64,000 nt of DNA from Pollutibacter soli. GTDB taxonomy: Bacteria > Bacteroidota > Bacteroidia > Chitinophagales > Chitinophagaceae. Within the stretch, counting starts at the first letter, position 1. The number at the start of each line of letters is the position of its first letter. A program made the position numbers and the translations under genes. The notes under the pieces were generated by a model. That model had not been told where the DNA came from, did not search any database, and worked only from the letters and a program-made list of their open reading frames with translations. Location: NCBI GenBank assembly GCA_029269725.1, contig JARJHS010000005.1:354608-418607 (forward strand), given 5' to 3'. This document shows positions 17,108 through 26,300 of the stretch, in pieces.

Positions 17108-19435
17108 ATGAACTCCAGGCATTTGTCTTTGCTGACTTTTCTTAACATCGTGTGCCACCTCATATGTCCGGCGCAGCAATTCTCGAGATTTCCGGAAGGC
17201 CTTTACAGTACAGAGCGACCTCTTCGATTTTATAATATCTTTCCCACTACAAAAGGATCTGCATTAATAACACATTCTGCTCCTGTTTTTGTTGTGCTTG
17301 ATAATATGGAGGTAACATTCGGACACTCCCTGACTGTGTATGATAGTGTTGGAAAACCCATCCCGGGGCAAAGATTAAGGGGAATAAATAGAGATCTGTA
17401 CCTGGATAAAAACGGTATAAAATCTGTCGCTGAGGGTCCCGACAACATTTTATATGTAGTGTCAGAAGGAAATCATTTTGGTTTTGTCGATACCAGATTT
17501 TCGTATGACCAAATCGAACCACCGCCATTTAATTTTCCCGCTGGAAAGAATGTACGCAACATCTGGTTGGATGCAGGTGGAGACTTATATGTAACCACTT
17601 CTGATGATACATTATTTATTGTTGAATCAGCTACAAAGATTTTTTCGCCTTCTCCTCCTAAAAAAATCGAAGGAGGCAGGATTCCTTTTAGAGAATATAC
17701 TTTCAAGCTATCGCTGGACACCGCTGATATGTTTGTCACCGAAGGAGCAAAGAAAATTAAAAAACTGCATATCGATCGGGGAATACATTTTCATTCGTTT
17801 GCGCACGACCCTCACAACCCACAGAGTATTTTGTTGGGCACCGATCATGGAATTTTTATTTATGACAAAACAACCGGACGAACAATATCCTTATTCACCA
17901 ACAGTGATAAGCAAAATGTTACCGTCACCCAGATCGAAATGAGGCCGAATTCTATTAAGACCTGGTTTAGCACACTTGAATCCGGCATGGGAAGTATTAA
18001 TCAAATGAACGATCAAATCCGATATTATCCATTAAATAAAGAATTCGGAACACAGCAGATCGCGGCCTTTGCGAGAAAATCTGATGATGAATTCTTTGTT
18101 GCATTAAATGAGTCGCTTCCCGCAATTTTTAATATCAATAGCGGCGAGTATAAACTTATCAATGATACATCTTTCAAATACAGTCCTGATAAAACAACAG
18201 ATATAAAAATTGATGTTTCCGGGAATCTGATACTGATTAAGGGAGGTTGGATGTATTGGAGTAAATCGGCCTTAGCAAATCCAACATTTGCATCGGTAAA
18301 GCCAGACAGCAATTTCAGGCAGGTCGCGCTTGAGGATCTGATGGTAAATAACATACGTTTTGAAACTCTTTATGGCTTCACACCCGCTCTTGGGGATAAT
18401 GGCCATATCAATCTGCGAAGCAATGAAAATAACCTGAGTTTCATGTTTGTTGTTCGGGGTTTTTCGCACGAGGATAAAATTACTCTTTCCTGGAAACTGG
18501 AAGGATTGAGTGATGAATGGAACGATTTGCCTTTTTCATTTGCCGATGAACGAATGAATTTCGTAAACGCGTTAAGTTTAAAACCCGGAGAATATCATTT
18601 GTACGTCAGGGTTAAAAAAGAGGGTGGCCAATGGATTCAGCACAAGGAAAAACTAACTATAACGATACGAAAAGAATTATGGAAGCAGTGGTGGTTCTGG
18701 GTTCTGATAATTGGCGGGGCCTCGTTGATTATTTATATCATCGTCACATGGCGCGTAAAAATTGTTCGTAAGCAGGAACGAACAAAAGCCAAATATGAAA
18801 TGGAATTGCTTGAAATGGAAGCAAGAGCGCTTCGTGCGCAGATGAACCCGCATTTTATTTTCAATTGTCTTAATTCTATAAAAGCTCACATATTGAATGG
18901 AGATAAGCAGAAATCAGTTGACTATCTGACCACATTTTCAAAACTTATCAGGGTTGTTTTCCAGAATTCCGATAAGAAGAACATTACGTTGTTTAATGAA
19001 ATCGAAACCTGTCGTTTATATACTCAGTTGGAATCAATGCGCCTGGACGGGAAGCTCGGGTGGCATTTTTTAATTGATGAAGGGATCGACCTTAAATCTG
19101 TTTTTGTTCCTGCTTTGATTATCCAACCCTTTATTGAGAATGCCATCTGGCATGGAATAATGCCAAAAGGATCTGGCACCTTATGGGTAAGAGTTTACGG
19201 AGAAAATAAGAATGTCGTTTGTGAAATAGAGGATGATGGAATAGGACGCGTGACATCGAGACAGAATAAACCAGAATCTGCGAAGATCCATGAATCGATG
19301 GGTATGAAGCTATGTCAAACCCGCCTTGAACTTGAGAAAATATTGAATAGCAGCACTGCTGCGGTGGAAATAACAGATAAGTATAATGGCACAATTGCAT
19401 CTGGTACTTTGGTGAAACTGACATTTGATTTGTAA
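17108..19435 (+). CDS. propeller/Y_Y_Y sensor histidine kinase (His_kinase family)
   Basis: 775 residues from ATG 17108, which yields a proper signal peptide (MNSRHLSLLTFLNIV ... CPAQQ); the frame opens earlier at 17063. A periplasmic beta-propeller part is followed by a Y_Y_Y-like domain (ITLSWKLEGLSDEWNDLP), one membrane helix (WWFWVLIIGGASLIIYIIV) and a coiled linker. The kinase module comes last: H box RAQMNPHFIFNCLNSI (His582), N box PFIENAIWHGIMPKGSG, G1 box IEDDGIGR and G2-like SMGMKLCQTRL. All catalytic motifs are intact. The propeller is shorter than in the next gene, of which it is a clear paralogue. It probably phosphorylates the LytTR regulator encoded at 22813. Confidence 0.9.
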   Translation: MNSRHLSLLTFLNIVCHLICPAQQFSRFPEGLYSTERPLRFYNIFPTTKGSALITHSAPVFVVLDNMEVTFGHSLTVYDSVGKPIPGQRLRGINRDLYLDKNGIKSVAEGPDNILYVVSEGNHFGFVDTRFSYDQIEPPPFNFPAGKNVRNIWLDAGGDLYVTTSDDTLFIVESATKIFSPSPPKKIEGGRIPFREYTFKLSLDTADMFVTEGAKKIKKLHIDRGIHFHSFAHDPHNPQSILLGTDHGIFIYDKTTGRTISLFTNSDKQNVTVTQIEMRPNSIKTWFSTLESGMGSINQMNDQIRYYPLNKEFGTQQIAAFARKSDDEFFVALNESLPAIFNINSGEYKLINDTSFKYSPDKTTDIKIDVSGNLILIKGGWMYWSKSALANPTFASVKPDSNFRQVALEDLMVNNIRFETLYGFTPALGDNGHINLRSNENNLSFMFVVRGFSHEDKITLSWKLEGLSDEWNDLPFSFADERMNFVNALSLKPGEYHLYVRVKKEGGQWIQHKEKLTITIRKELWKQWWFWVLIIGGASLIIYIIVTWRVKIVRKQERTKAKYEMELLEMEARALRAQMNPHFIFNCLNSIKAHILNGDKQKSVDYLTTFSKLIRVVFQNSDKKNITLFNEIETCRLYTQLESMRLDGKLGWHFLIDEGIDLKSVFVPALIIQPFIENAIWHGIMPKGSGTLWVRVYGENKNVVCEIEDDGIGRVTSRQNKPESAKIHESMGMKLCQTRLELEKILNSSTAAVEITDKYNGTIASGTLVKLTFDL

Positions 19436-19480
19436 AGTTGGTTACTGAATTTTTGAGATCAAAAATGACTGTATAAAAGG

Positions 19481-22400
19481 ATGGACCTCCTTCTAAAACT
19501 TATACCTCGAATAACCGGAGTCTTCCTGTTAATCATCGTCAACAAAGTTTTTGCCCAACAGGATTTTGTGACACCCGCATTCCGGCAGATCAGTTATCCC
19601 TTTCTTCCACTCGTCACCTCTTCTTATTTCTATTTTACGTCAGATGGATTGATGTGGTTTTCGACCAGTCGTGGACTTACCTCATTCGACGGATCTGGGA
19701 CGGTGCAGTATTCTGACGAAAGCGAGGTTGGAAAATTCCAGCTGAGTTCAATCATATCCATTGCTGAAGACAAACAACACAATCTCTATATCGGAACATT
19801 TACGGGATTGATTTACTTCGACCGGAAAAATGGACATTTCACTTCGATTCCCCTCGATGAGAAAGGTAAACGGTCACCGGTTTGTTCAATCAATTCTATC
19901 TTTATTGATGACGATGGCGTGGTTTATGCCGGGGCCATTTCCGCGGGATTTTTTATATATGATCCCGGGAGTAAAAACCTTAAGCATTATAACCTTGAAG
20001 AAAAGCAAAATCCTGACTGGGATAACCGGCTTCGGAATACAGTCAGGTGTATTGCGTTGAATAAAAAAGATCACGGAAAATTATGGCTGGGAACCTTTAA
20101 TGGAATCATGATATTTGATAAACTCACGGGAACAATCAGTCGTAAGTTTACAGTACAAACACCTTTGTACAATGCTATTGGGGAAGATAAGACATACTAC
20201 GATGTTCAGAAAATGGATTTACCAGACGATTCAACAATCTGGTTTAATATTTGGAACGGTGGATTTGCAAAATACAATACAAACACTGGTGACGCTACGA
20301 TATACCTGAGAAACGAAAAACTAAATCCTGGAAAACCGGTTGCCGGATACATTGTTCCATCCTTTGTAAAATTTGATCAGAACAACTATCTGCTGGGAGC
20401 ATCGAATGGGAGCATCGGTTGCGGAATGTTTAACCTGGCAGAGAAGAAACTCATCCCCCTTCACATCACTTCCAACGAAACTGAAATTGACAGGGTCAGC
20501 TATTTTGAGACTGACAGGAAAGGAAATATCTGGGTGTTACGCAATGGTCTTCTTTACATCAATATTCCCTTGTTCAGCAGGCTTCAGCTGACCATGGTAC
20601 CCAATGAAACCCATGAGGAGCTGAGGCATGCCCGCGAACTTCGTGGAATCTATTTTGACCCGGCTTCGGCCCAGTACTACTGCGCGGTAAGATTTGCGCA
20701 GGGCTTATATGTGCTTGATTCAACTTTCAGGATCATAAAACTGATTCATGGTAATCTCTGCCGGACAGCCTATGCTTTTAATGAAACCTGTACCGACAGA
20801 ATTACAAAAGATGGCTCGGGAAGATTGTGGATTTCCGGATGGCAAATGAATATCCTATTGCCGGGTCAAAATGAATTTGCTACCCTCGGAAAAATTATTC
20901 CTTCACTGAAATGGTTGGATGCGCAAGGGGAATTTGATGATGTCGTTGCAACCAAAGAAGGGGATATCCTGTTACAACACTCGGAAAGGCAAAGGGTTTA
21001 TTTTGTACGTCACAAAAACCTGAGGGCAGATACTTTGTTTATCCCGGATTTTACAGCAAACCGGAAAGTACGTATAACCTTTTCACCATTAGCTTATGAT
21101 AGTATCAGAAACCTGGTTTACCTGGTCAAAGACGCCGGGATAGCTCAATATGATTTAACCAAAGGGCAACTAAACGAAATTGCCGAGTTGGAGATAACAG
21201 GAGATACAACAAAAAAGACGGACATACTCAAAGTAGCTTTAATGAGTTCCGGTAAACTCGTTTTGATCAAACGATATTCTGGCCTTCGCATCATCGATCC
21301 TGTTTCGTTAAAATGTGTTGATTCAATAAAATGGGGCGAGCGTGGTCTAATGAACGGATACTATACAAATATTATCGGTGGTGATTTTGAGATGATGTTT
21401 TTGGAAGGAGAACGGGGTATCCTGGCGTACAGCTATAAGGGGCAGAAATCTTTCATGTTTGATAAGAATAACGGACTTGGAAATCCGAGGGTGTTTTCGA
21501 TGCTTAATGCAAATCATCGATTGGTGCTGGGTGGCGCCAATCGTTTTGAGTTTTATGACTATAGCGAATTTAATAGAAATGAATTTCATTATACACCGGT
21601 TCTCAACACAATGAGATATGACACATCGCAGAGGTTTAATAATCCGGACGTATCAAAAAAGATAGTGTTGCCTTATTCGGAGTCAACAATAAGTCTGACT
21701 TTTTCAACATCGGAATTTGTTTTCCCCGAAAGAATAGAGTATGCGTACCAGTTATCGGGCGTTGATATGGGATGGAAGTATGCCGATTTTTTCAACAGGG
21801 AAGTGACCTATAACCACCTTTCTCCCGGCACTTATCATTTCCTTTTAAAAGCACAGATGACGGGAGGAATGTGGGATCAGCAACCGGTAGATTATTCAAT
21901 TGAAATATTACCCGCCTGGTGGCAGACTTTGTGGTTTCGATGGGCGTGTATACTGGCAGTTATTCTGGTGGTATTTGCATTTGTACAGTGGCGCATTTCG
22001 TCTGTACGAATCTCGGCCCAAACAAGGCTTCAGTATGAAAAAGATCTGCTGGAACTGGAAGCAAAAGCATTGAGGGCACAAATGAATCCGCACTTTATTT
22101 TCAACTGCCTCAATTCCATCAAAGCTTTAATTGCGCAACAGGAAACAGAAAAAGCTACTGATTACCTCACAACATTTTCGAAACTTATCCGGTACCTTTT
22201 TAACAATGCAGACAAAAAAGAGATTTCCCTTCATGATGAAATAGAAACCTGCAAATTGTATTTGCAACTCGAGGCACTTCGTTTTTCTGAGAGATTAAAA
22301 TATTCTGTTGACATAAATACTGATATCGATATTAAATCCATCTATGTTCCAGCGCTTATCGTTCAACCCTTCATAGAAAATGCACTTTGGCATGGAATCG

Positions 22401-22678
22401 CTCCCAAGGGTCATGGGTTGCTCGAATTGAAAGTAAGCAGTGACCAGCATTCCGTCGTTTGTGAAGTCGATGACGATGGCATCGGGAGAGAAATGTCGAA
22501 GCAGAATAAAGCAGCAAATGATATTACACACCAATCACGCGGACTCGGTCTGAGCCAGGCCCGTTTGGAACTGGAAAAGAAACTGAAAAATTCGGAAGCA
22601 AGTCTTGAGATTACGGATAAGTACGATGGGATTGACGCGAGGGGAACATCGGTAAAAATTATTTTCAGTCTCAGGTAA
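19481..22678 (+). CDS. large propeller/Y_Y_Y sensor histidine kinase
   Basis: 1065 residues. Signal peptide (VNKVFAQQ), a long periplasmic propeller (for example LWLGTFNGIMIFDKLTG), a Y_Y_Y domain at about 700-790 (IEYAYQLSGVDMGWKYAD), a membrane helix (WACILAVILVVFAFV) and a His_kinase module. The H box is RAQMNPHFIFNCLNSI (His871), the N box PFIENALWHGIAPKGHG, the G1 box VDDDGIGREMSKQ and the G2 box RGLGLSQARLEL. The kinase part is highly similar to that of the preceding gene, so the two arose by duplication and then diverged in the sensor. It is placed 45 bases after that gene and 134 before the regulator. Confidence 0.92.
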   Translation: MDLLLKLIPRITGVFLLIIVNKVFAQQDFVTPAFRQISYPFLPLVTSSYFYFTSDGLMWFSTSRGLTSFDGSGTVQYSDESEVGKFQLSSIISIAEDKQHNLYIGTFTGLIYFDRKNGHFTSIPLDEKGKRSPVCSINSIFIDDDGVVYAGAISAGFFIYDPGSKNLKHYNLEEKQNPDWDNRLRNTVRCIALNKKDHGKLWLGTFNGIMIFDKLTGTISRKFTVQTPLYNAIGEDKTYYDVQKMDLPDDSTIWFNIWNGGFAKYNTNTGDATIYLRNEKLNPGKPVAGYIVPSFVKFDQNNYLLGASNGSIGCGMFNLAEKKLIPLHITSNETEIDRVSYFETDRKGNIWVLRNGLLYINIPLFSRLQLTMVPNETHEELRHARELRGIYFDPASAQYYCAVRFAQGLYVLDSTFRIIKLIHGNLCRTAYAFNETCTDRITKDGSGRLWISGWQMNILLPGQNEFATLGKIIPSLKWLDAQGEFDDVVATKEGDILLQHSERQRVYFVRHKNLRADTLFIPDFTANRKVRITFSPLAYDSIRNLVYLVKDAGIAQYDLTKGQLNEIAELEITGDTTKKTDILKVALMSSGKLVLIKRYSGLRIIDPVSLKCVDSIKWGERGLMNGYYTNIIGGDFEMMFLEGERGILAYSYKGQKSFMFDKNNGLGNPRVFSMLNANHRLVLGGANRFEFYDYSEFNRNEFHYTPVLNTMRYDTSQRFNNPDVSKKIVLPYSESTISLTFSTSEFVFPERIEYAYQLSGVDMGWKYADFFNREVTYNHLSPGTYHFLLKAQMTGGMWDQQPVDYSIEILPAWWQTLWFRWACILAVILVVFAFVQWRISSVRISAQTRLQYEKDLLELEAKALRAQMNPHFIFNCLNSIKALIAQQETEKATDYLTTFSKLIRYLFNNADKKEISLHDEIETCKLYLQLEALRFSERLKYSVDINTDIDIKSIYVPALIVQPFIENALWHGIAPKGHGLLELKVSSDQHSVVCEVDDDGIGREMSKQNKAANDITHQSRGLGLSQARLELEKKLKNSEASLEITDKYDGIDARGTSVKIIFSLR

Positions 22679-22737
22679 ACGTCGGCATCTTTTCTGCGGG
22701 ATTGAAATATTATATTGTCAGATTGGTTGATCAAACT

Positions 22738-22801
22738 GTTAAGCCAAACCGGTCACCAGCTAAATACCTTTTCAACCGGTTTGGTAATTTGGTAGCTTAA
22801 C
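22738..22801. promoter_or_regulatory. nested inverted repeat ahead of the LytTR gene
   Basis: Outer arms GTTAAGC (22738-22744) and GCTTAAC (22795-22801) enclose inner arms CCAAACCGGT (22744-22753) and ACCGGTTTGG (22775-22784). The element ends 11 bases before the regulator ATG. It may be an autoregulatory operator or a hairpin in the leader; neither is proven. Confidence 0.5.
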
Positions 22802-22812
22802 AATGAGGAACT

Positions 22813-23559
22813 ATGTTGAAAGCCTTAATTATTGATGATGAGCTGCAGAGCAGAGAAATGCTTCTAAGTGATATCAGGCAGCATTGCCCGGGCGTGAAAG
22901 TTATGTGCATGTGTGCCTCTGGCAAGGAGGGTATTCTGGCAATAAAAAAGGAAAAGCCAGATCTTGTTTTCCTGGATATCGAGATGCCATGGATGAATGG
23001 TTTTGAAATGCTGGAGATGATTGATCGTGTCGATTTCAGCATCATTTTTACAACAGCACACGACCGGTTCGCTGCCCGTGCATTTCGCCTGAGTGCTATC
23101 GATTATCTGTTAAAACCTATAGATTCAAAAGATCTGAAGGAAGCGGTAAGAAAAGCAGAACTAAAAAGCCAGGATAACAACAATATTCATATCGATAATT
23201 TATTGAAGAATTTCAGGCGAAGCGATGAAGATCAGAAAATTGCTTTACCGAACAGGGATGGCTATGAATTTGTAGATTTTAAGCATATCATTTACTGTAG
23301 TGCCGAAGGCGCTTATACAAAAGTTTACCTCGATAACAATACACATATCCTTGTATCCAAATCGCTCGGCGATATTGAAGAATTACTTGCGCCTGAAATA
23401 TTTCAAAGGATACATCACAGTACCCTGGTGAATATCCGTTGTGTAACACATTTTATCCGTACTGACGGAGGATATGTTAAACTTAGTTCCGGAGAGCAAC
23501 TGCCTGTGTCTAAGTCCAGGAAGGAAGAAGTGATGCAGAAGCTGGGCTTGAAAAAATAA
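22813..23559 (+). CDS. LytTR-type response regulator
   Basis: 248 residues, normal length for the family. The N-terminal receiver has an IIDDE pocket (residues 6-10), Asp55 in FLDIEMP, the Thr switch in FTTAHD and Lys in LLKPID. It is joined by a linker (about 118-140) to a LytTR DNA-binding domain (about 145-245; IIYCSAEGAYTKVYL, IHHSTLVNIRCV, LPVSKSRK). It is the obvious output partner of the two kinases upstream and likely controls nearby genes, including the small membrane proteins that follow (inference). Confidence 0.95.
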   Translation: MLKALIIDDELQSREMLLSDIRQHCPGVKVMCMCASGKEGILAIKKEKPDLVFLDIEMPWMNGFEMLEMIDRVDFSIIFTTAHDRFAARAFRLSAIDYLLKPIDSKDLKEAVRKAELKSQDNNNIHIDNLLKNFRRSDEDQKIALPNRDGYEFVDFKHIIYCSAEGAYTKVYLDNNTHILVSKSLGDIEELLAPEIFQRIHHSTLVNIRCVTHFIRTDGGYVKLSSGEQLPVSKSRKEEVMQKLGLKK

Positions 23560-23595
23560 GTAACGGCTTCTATCCTACTCTGAATTCAGTCTATC

Positions 23596-23618
23596 AATAA
23601 AAATTTGCAATTTTTATT
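23596..23618 (+). terminator. possible AT-rich terminator hairpin
   Basis: Perfect 10-bp arms AATAAAAATT / AATTTTTATT with a 3-base loop, 37 bases after the LytTR gene. The stem has no G-C pairs, so termination strength is uncertain. Confidence 0.35.
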
Positions 23619-23657
23619 CACACAGTCCATTAATCGAATGGATCAAAACTTTTTTGT

Positions 23658-24122
23658 ATGCATGAACCAAATCATTCTCTTCAAATATTACAGCCGCTCA
23701 AATGGAGTTTATTTCTCCTGATTATTTTATTCAACTCAATTGAAACAATTGCACAGCAGAAATCGGTTCGGGATGCCGATACCAAATATAGTATCGTCGA
23801 CTCCAGTTTGTACCTCAAAGGCAAAAAACAGCACAAACAAGGCATATTATTACTAACAGTAGGAGGTGGCGCTGTGACATTGGGTTTAGTAACAGCTGCT
23901 TTAGGATATGCTTATAGCTATAGTGATGCTCCATTATATGTCGGTGTGATCATCTTTTTTGCAGGCGCAGGAGCAATGATCGCGTCCATTCCTGTGCTTA
24001 TTGGTTCGCACAATAAGATAAATAGGAGCAGGGTAAGACTCACATTCAAAACAACACCAATTCAACCTCTACCTCAATTTACGAAATACATTCCCTCTGT
24101 GGGATTGTCATTTGCACTTTAA
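23658..24122 (+). CDS. small membrane protein, paralogue 1 of 3
   Basis: 154 residues, family not recognised. A signal peptide (about 14-33, ending ETIAQQ), a short basic segment (YLKGKKQHKQGILLLTVGGG) leading into a helix rich in Gly/Val/Ala, a second helix (VGVIIFFAGAGAMIASIPVL), and a tail ending in a hydrophobic segment SVGLSFAL. The basic-residue-then-glycine-rich-helix layout recurs in the next two genes. It probably sits in the envelope downstream of signalling island 2. Confidence 0.7.
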   Translation: MHEPNHSLQILQPLKWSLFLLIILFNSIETIAQQKSVRDADTKYSIVDSSLYLKGKKQHKQGILLLTVGGGAVTLGLVTAALGYAYSYSDAPLYVGVIIFFAGAGAMIASIPVLIGSHNKINRSRVRLTFKTTPIQPLPQFTKYIPSVGLSFAL

Positions 24123-24143
24123 TAAACCTTCAAAACACCATTT

Positions 24144-24620
24144 ATGAAAGTCAAATTTCTCGTTATGTTTATTTCTTTTTCTTCAATGTTTCTTTCTGTG
24201 TATTGCCAGGAAACATTGACCGACGAAGTGTCTGCCTTACTAAAGAAATCAAAACAACAAAAAACAAGTGGAATAGTCTGCCTGACAACAGGAACTGCGT
24301 TCGTGGTTGCAGGCGTGGTTACCGTCGGAATAATTACCAGCAAATATGATCCCGACTTTTATAGCTATGGTGATTATAGTGACGCTGATCAGGCTAAGGC
24401 CAATCTGGGTCTTGCAATGGGTCTGGCTGGTTTACTGTTGAACTATATCGGAGCATTACAACTAGGCAATAGTCATGAAAACAGGAAAAAGGCAATAAGG
24501 TTAAGCTTTGAAGATGAGCAATACCCGATGCCTGAAATTTCAAAAAGCGAATTCAAAAATTATCCGGCGTTGAAATTAAATTTTAATCTCACAGAATTGC
24601 TTAAGCGCAAGAAGCATTAA
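24144..24620 (+). CDS. small membrane protein, paralogue 2 of 3
   Basis: 158 residues, family not recognised. Signal peptide (about 1-21, ending SVYCQ), then LLKKSKQQKTSGIVCLTTG, a Gly/Val-rich helix, an acidic Tyr-rich loop (DFYSYGDYSDADQ), a second helix and a polar tail (NYPALKLNFNL). It shares the helix-loop-helix plan and the 'SH/GNSHENRKKA/INRSRVRLTF' region with the preceding protein. The gap to the preceding gene is 21 bases, so they are probably one transcript. Confidence 0.7.
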   Translation: MKVKFLVMFISFSSMFLSVYCQETLTDEVSALLKKSKQQKTSGIVCLTTGTAFVVAGVVTVGIITSKYDPDFYSYGDYSDADQAKANLGLAMGLAGLLLNYIGALQLGNSHENRKKAIRLSFEDEQYPMPEISKSEFKNYPALKLNFNLTELLKRKKH

Positions 24621-24628
24621 CTATTGAT

Positions 24629-25039
24629 ATGAAGTATATATTGCTTTTGATTTGTGCTTTAGTCTTAATGCAACTGGTGCATAGCCAGAACACATTTTTG
24701 CCGTCGATAGCGATGTTCAGTAAACCATTTTATCCGCTGCAGGATTTTACTCGTTCGACGAATGATTCGAATCGAAATATCCGTTTTGAGAAGCATTCAC
24801 CAGGTTCCGGACTGCTGAAAGAAGGTAGAAAAATAAGGAGGCGGGGCGTGGTTATTTTTGTTGGTGGATGCGCATTGGCAGCTCTTGGGATATTAAGCGG
24901 AATTAATCTGATAAAAGAAGATAATCCTCCGATCACAGGATCGATTGGTATATTCTTATTCGGCATTGGCATGATAGTTTACGCATTAAAAATGATTCAA
25001 TCTGGAAATAGTAAAGTCAAAGAGAGCCGGAAAAAATAA
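24629..25039 (+). CDS. small membrane protein, paralogue 3 of 3
   Basis: 136 residues, family not recognised. Signal peptide (LLLICALVLMQLVHSQ), a polar stretch of about 50 residues, the shared element LLKEGRKIRRRGVVIFVGGC running into a helix, then a second helix (GSIGIFLFGIGMIVYAL) and a basic end containing SGNSKVKESRKK. The SGNS-K tail corresponds to GNSHENRKK in paralogue 2. It begins eight bases after paralogue 2. Confidence 0.7.
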   Translation: MKYILLLICALVLMQLVHSQNTFLPSIAMFSKPFYPLQDFTRSTNDSNRNIRFEKHSPGSGLLKEGRKIRRRGVVIFVGGCALAALGILSGINLIKEDNPPITGSIGIFLFGIGMIVYALKMIQSGNSKVKESRKK

Positions 25040-25087
25040 TTGCCCTGAAGACGCTTTTCTTTTTGGTATTTTCAATTTCTGAAAACC

Positions 25088-25999
25088 ATGAATAAAATGC
25101 GAAACAGAAGATTGTTCTTTCTTGCCTGTGTTGCGACAATTTTTTCCTGCACTACTTCAGAGAAAAAGACTGAATTACACGATGATGTTAAAGCATTGCC
25201 GGCCGTCGTTACTGCCGGTGACGGCACTAAGCTGAGTTATATAATTTCTGGAGATAAGGATACTACTTTGTTGTTTTTACATGGCTGGGCAATAAATAAA
25301 ACATATTGGGATAGTCAGCTGGCATTTTTTTCTCCACAATACAATGTTGTTGCCATTGACCAGGCTGGTTTTGGAAATTCTGACACCAGCAGAACCAGCT
25401 ACTCTATTGAGAATTATGCTGCTGATGTTGATTCGGTAATCAGTCAATTGCAATTAAAACATGTTGTACTGATCGGACACAGCATGAGCGGTGACGTAAT
25501 TCTCGAAGCTGCAATACGATATCCTGAAAAAATTATCGGCTTAATTGGTATTGATAACTTCAATCAACCTGGAAAAGAATTTTCAGCGGAAGAGAAAAAA
25601 GAAATAGAAGATTTTATGCAGAAAATGAATGCTGATTACCAGAATACAGTCATCCCATATGCTGAACAGTCGCTTTTTCATAAATCAACAGATTCATCTG
25701 TAAGAAAAAGAGTGAAGGAGGATATACTGAATTGTAATCGCCGCGCATCGGTGGAAGCCATGAAAGCGATCATCGATTATTCTCCTAAAGAAACCGAAAA
25801 GTTAGGACAGTTAAAGCTGAGATTGAATCTATTAAACAGCGATGCGAATAAGACGGACACGGCTTCCTTAGCGAGGGCAACTGGCGCTTCTTTCCAGGTT
25901 TTCCCCATTCACGCAACCGGGCATTACCCTATGATCGAAAAACCGGGCGATTTTAACCGGATCCTCCGGCAGATCCTCGATTCGATCGGGGCAAAATGA
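25088..25999 (+). CDS. alpha/beta hydrolase lipoprotein
   Basis: 303 residues. The lipobox IFSC gives lipid-modified Cys21, so it is anchored in the envelope. It has the alpha/beta hydrolase fold with oxyanion region LFLHGWAINK, nucleophile elbow GHSMSG (Ser about 153) and a C-terminal catalytic His in HATGHYPMIEKP. Substrate unknown; similar proteins hydrolyse esters or lactones. It follows the small membrane protein genes by 48 bases and may be co-transcribed. Confidence 0.85.
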   Translation: MNKMRNRRLFFLACVATIFSCTTSEKKTELHDDVKALPAVVTAGDGTKLSYIISGDKDTTLLFLHGWAINKTYWDSQLAFFSPQYNVVAIDQAGFGNSDTSRTSYSIENYAADVDSVISQLQLKHVVLIGHSMSGDVILEAAIRYPEKIIGLIGIDNFNQPGKEFSAEEKKEIEDFMQKMNADYQNTVIPYAEQSLFHKSTDSSVRKRVKEDILNCNRRASVEAMKAIIDYSPKETEKLGQLKLRLNLLNSDANKTDTASLARATGASFQVFPIHATGHYPMIEKPGDFNRILRQILDSIGAK

Positions 26000-26300
26000 C
26001 CGGTCCGGGCTATTGCAACAACCGCGACTAAAGCTTATTTTTGGGTTTATCTTCCGCGTTAAGCCCAATCTCCATGCGAAAAATCCTCAAAACCCATGGG
26101 TGAAATCGATCAGATGCGTAAATGCCTGAATTTTACCGCATTTAATACCTGAAAGTATACTAAAACGCCCTTTATTTGAGTTTTAAGTGATCGGTAGATT
26201 CTGCGGAATTCTACTGAAATTATTGAAAACCAAAAACAATGATATTTTGGTTTTTTATCTGTTTTAAAAGAAGTGCTGATAAAGCCAAAACCACAAAAGA
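26000..26300. other. 301-base gap upstream of the polysaccharide genes
   Basis: AT-rich at its right end (TTTTTTATCTGTTTTAAAAG). No ORF and no convincing promoter pair was found, although the promoter of the epimerase operon should be here. Confidence 0.4.
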
